Shown piece after piece: positions 7,274 to 9,296 of a stretch of DNA of 9,296 bases. A program made the position numbers and the translations under genes. Source of the stretch: Bacteroidales bacterium UBA2198 (GTDB lineage Bacteria; Bacteroidota; Bacteroidia; Bacteroidales; VadinHA17); assembly GCA_002328625.1 (NCBI GenBank), contig DCVC01000384.1:3493-12788 (forward strand), written 5' to 3'. The notes under the pieces were generated by a model. The model did not search any database. It saw only the letters and a program-made list of their open reading frames with translations, and was not told where the DNA came from. Each line of letters begins with the position of its first letter. Position 1 is the stretch's first letter.

Positions 7274-8359
7274 ATGACAAACAACATGATACTTGAGAAG
7301 CTTGAGGGTGTGAAGACTCGTTTTATTGAGGTAGGGAAACTGCTCACACAGCCTGATGTTCTTTCGGATATGGATAAATATGTTAAGCTTAACAGGGAAT
7401 ATAAAGATCTCAAGCCGATTATTGAGGCCTACGAAAAATATAAACTGACTCTGACAAATATCTCCAGCACCAAAGAGCTGCTTGCCACTGAAAAAGATGA
7501 AGAGATGAGAGAAATGGCCAAAGCCGAGCTCGAACAGCTTAATGAAAACCTTCCGGAGATGGAGGAGATAATCAAGCTGTTGCTTATTCCTGTTGATCCC
7601 GAAGATGAAAAAAATGCTGTGATGGAGATCAGGGCGGGAACAGGAGGGGACGAAGCAAGCATCTTTGCAGGGGATCTTTTCAGGATGTACAGCAAATTCT
7701 TCGAGCAAAAAGGTTGGAAATCAGAGATAAACAGATATACTGAAGGGACAGCAGGAGGATACAAGGAGATTGTTTTAAGTGTATCAGGTGAAGGTGTTTA
7801 TGGTATATTGAAATATGAGTCGGGTGTGCACAGGGTGCAGAGAGTACCACAAACTGAAACACAGGGCCGTATTCATACATCAGCTGCCTCTGTTGTCGTG
7901 CTCCCGGAAGCCGATGAATTTGATGTTGAAATCAGGAGTGAAGATATTCGAAAGGATACATACTGCTCTTCAGGACCGGGAGGGCAATCAGTAAATACCA
8001 CCTATTCGGCAGTGCGTCTGACCCATGTTCCGACCGGGATAGTTGTTACATGCCAGGATGAAAAATCGCAGCTGAAGAATTATGACAAGGCGCTTAAAGA
8101 ACTCAGAACCAGGCTATATAACCTTGAATACCAGAAGTATCTGGATGATGTTTCACGTAAAAGAAAAACCATGGTTTCCACAGGTGACCGATCGGCAAAA
8201 ATCAGGACATATAATTATCCCCAGGGACGCATGACTGACCACAGGATAAACCTGACAATGTATAATCTTCCTTCTATTCTGGATGGAAATATTCAGGAGG
8301 TGATCGATAAACTTCAGATGGCGGAAAATGCTGAGCGTCTTGAAGAAAACAATATCTGA
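7274..8359 (+). CDS. prfA: Peptide chain release factor 1 (RF1)
   Basis: RF1 recognises UAA and UAG stop codons in the ribosomal A site and triggers release of the finished protein. The 361-residue length is normal. A coiled-coil-like N-terminal domain (about 1-105) is followed by IRAGTGGDEASIFAGDLFRM (119-138) and SGVHRVQRVPQTETQGRIHT (183-202). The stop-codon-reading tripeptide is P192-Q193-T194, the PxT form of RF1 rather than the SPF of RF2. The catalytic loop SSGPGGQSVNTT has GGQ at 236-238; the Gln is the usual site of PrmC methylation, but no prmC gene is visible here. The C-terminal part has STGDRSAKIRTYNYPQGR and TDHRINLTMYNL. RF1 lacks the internal frameshift found in many RF2 genes, and the frame here is intact. 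The gene itself ends in UGA, read by RF2. It probably shares a transcript with pyrF. Confidence 0.97.
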   Translation: MTNNMILEKLEGVKTRFIEVGKLLTQPDVLSDMDKYVKLNREYKDLKPIIEAYEKYKLTLTNISSTKELLATEKDEEMREMAKAELEQLNENLPEMEEIIKLLLIPVDPEDEKNAVMEIRAGTGGDEASIFAGDLFRMYSKFFEQKGWKSEINRYTEGTAGGYKEIVLSVSGEGVYGILKYESGVHRVQRVPQTETQGRIHTSAASVVVLPEADEFDVEIRSEDIRKDTYCSSGPGGQSVNTTYSAVRLTHVPTGIVVTCQDEKSQLKNYDKALKELRTRLYNLEYQKYLDDVSRKRKTMVSTGDRSAKIRTYNYPQGRMTDHRINLTMYNLPSILDGNIQEVIDKLQMAENAERLEENNI

Positions 8360-8371
8360 AAAGTACAGGCT

Positions 8372-9199
8372 ATGAATCACTCAGAACTTTTCAAAAACAT
8401 AGTTGACAAACGGTCATTTCTTTGCGTGGGTCTTGACTCAGAGCTTGAAAAAATCCCTTCCTTCCTTTTAAAATATAAGGATCCTGTGTTTGAGTTCAAT
8501 AAAAGGATTATTGATGCAACCCAGCAATATGCTGTTGCTTACAAACCAAATGTTGCCTTTTATGAATGTTACGGAACCAGGGGGTGGATTTCGCTTGAAA
8601 CTACATTAAAATATATTAAAAAGAAATATCCCGGTGTTTTTGTCATTGCTGATGCAAAAAGAGGTGATATTGGCAATACATCAAAGATGTATGCAAGGGC
8701 TTTCCTCGAGAATATGGTTTTTGACGCCATCACTGTTGCTCCTTATATGGGAGAGGATTCAGTTATTCCTTTCCTCTCATATGAGGGTAAATGGATTGCC
8801 CTTCTGGCTCTAACGTCCAATAAGGGCGCAGGCGATTTTCAGTATCACAACGAAGATGGTATAAAACTGTTTGAAAGAGTACTGACAGTCTCTCAAAAAT
8901 GGGGAAACATCAATAATATGATGTATGTTGTCGGAGCAACCCGTGCGGAAATGCTTAAAGACATACGCAAACTTGTTCCGGAGCATTTTCTGCTTGTCCC
9001 TGGAATCGGGGCCCAGGGAGGAAGTCTGGAAGAGGTAGCTAAATTTGGTATGACTAACCGTTGCGGACTGCTGGTTAATTCATCACGGGCCATAATATTT
9101 GCCGATAATTCGAAAAACTTCGATAAAACAGCTGCCGGAATCGCAGAAGGGATAGGCAAAGAGATGGAGAAATACCTATCTGACAGAAGCCTTATATGA
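8372..9199 (+). CDS. pyrF: Orotidine 5'-phosphate decarboxylase
   Basis: PyrF decarboxylates OMP to UMP, the last step of de novo pyrimidine synthesis, in the cytoplasm as a TIM-barrel dimer. The 275-residue length fits the longer type 2 subfamily, versus about 230-245 for E. coli-type PyrF. Active-site motifs in order are CVGLDSE (18-24, D22 on the ribose), AYKPNVAF (56-63, K58), the catalytic DAKRGDIGNTS (94-104, the D-x-K-x-x-D array D94, K96, D99), TVAPYMGEDS (121-130), VVGATRAEML (186-195), the phosphate-binding PGIGAQGG (210-217) and NSSRAIIF (236-243). No key residue is missing. The ATG lies 12 nt after the prfA stop with no terminator between them, so the two are very likely co-transcribed. 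The prfA-pyrF neighbourhood, with purM near by, is to my recollection also seen in Bacteroides. Confidence 0.96.
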   Translation: MNHSELFKNIVDKRSFLCVGLDSELEKIPSFLLKYKDPVFEFNKRIIDATQQYAVAYKPNVAFYECYGTRGWISLETTLKYIKKKYPGVFVIADAKRGDIGNTSKMYARAFLENMVFDAITVAPYMGEDSVIPFLSYEGKWIALLALTSNKGAGDFQYHNEDGIKLFERVLTVSQKWGNINNMMYVVGATRAEMLKDIRKLVPEHFLLVPGIGAQGGSLEEVAKFGMTNRCGLLVNSSRAIIFADNSKNFDKTAAGIAEGIGKEMEKYLSDRSLI

Positions 9200-9201
9200 T
9201 T

Positions 9202-9296
9202 GTTGTGCAGTCGTGCTTTGTGAGCCGTAGCTATAGCGAAGGCTTACAGCCGTGCAGTTCCCGCAAAGCGTGATTTCGTTGCGGAGCCACTCAACG
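9202..9296. repeat. Palindromic, REP-like intergenic element downstream of pyrF (continues past right edge)
   Basis: This sequence is visibly GC-richer than the other spacers and dense in inverted repeats. TGTGAGCC (9219-9226) pairs with GGCTTACA (9241-9248) over 8 bp with one wobble, around a 14-nt loop holding the palindrome GCTATAGC (9230-9237). TGCA at 9206-9209 and 9253-9256 can extend it. As an alternative, 9211-9222 can pair with 9262-9273 over 12 bp with three G-U wobbles. A third inverted repeat, CGTTG (9277-9281) with CAACG (9292-9296), reaches the edge. No T-run follows, so it is not a standard intrinsic terminator. It resembles dispersed palindromic repeats of the REP type, but copy number cannot be judged from one window. 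Confidence 0.55.

Noticed and set aside
7226..7708. 160-codon open frame on the minus strand over the start of prfA
   Set aside because: It is the antisense shadow of the RF1 N-terminal region and shows no domain.
9211..9273. Intrinsic terminator for prfA-pyrF
   Set aside because: The hairpins are plausible but no run of T follows any of the stems, so a standard intrinsic terminator is not supported here.

Overview
The window looks like chromosomal, vertically inherited housekeeping DNA from a member of the Bacteroidota, most likely the order Bacteroidales or a close relative. The evidence is a large type III glutamine synthetase, an outer-membrane protein combining TPR, beta-propeller, CRD and OmpA domains (the PorE architecture of the type IX secretion system), Bacteroidota-style PurM and RF1 proteins, start codons without clear Shine-Dalgarno sites, and upstream boxes that fit the Bacteroidota promoter TTG-N19-21-TAnnTTTG. 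Intergenic DNA is AT-rich. No rRNA, tRNA, CRISPR array, transposase or phage gene is visible.

Layout. On the minus strand, 1-476 holds the N-terminal part of a membrane-anchored PpiD/SurA-type periplasmic folding factor that runs off the left edge. A 302-bp divergent intergenic region (477-778) follows, with a candidate promoter on each strand, three closely spaced A-tracts and a repeated AGGGGGT motif. Everything after that is on the plus strand. The type III glutamine synthetase gene (779-2968) stands alone and ends in a clear intrinsic terminator (3000-3034). Next comes a compact run: PorE-like protein (3121-5100), exported ThuA-like protein (5110-5847, 9-nt gap) and purM (5847-7016, 1-nt TAATG overlap). 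A 257-bp spacer then carries 15 tandem copies of an 8-bp unit (7083-7202) and a good candidate promoter (7221-7251). prfA (7274-8359) and pyrF (8372-9199, 12-nt gap) follow. The last 97 bp form a GC-richer palindromic element that continues to the window edge.

The genes cover envelope protein folding, ammonia assimilation, envelope or secretion scaffolding, purine synthesis (AIR synthase), translation termination (RF1) and pyrimidine synthesis (OMP decarboxylase). I see no new defence or mobile system. The parts least explained by known genes are the octamer array between purM and prfA, which is almost free of G on the coding strand, and the foldable element after pyrF.
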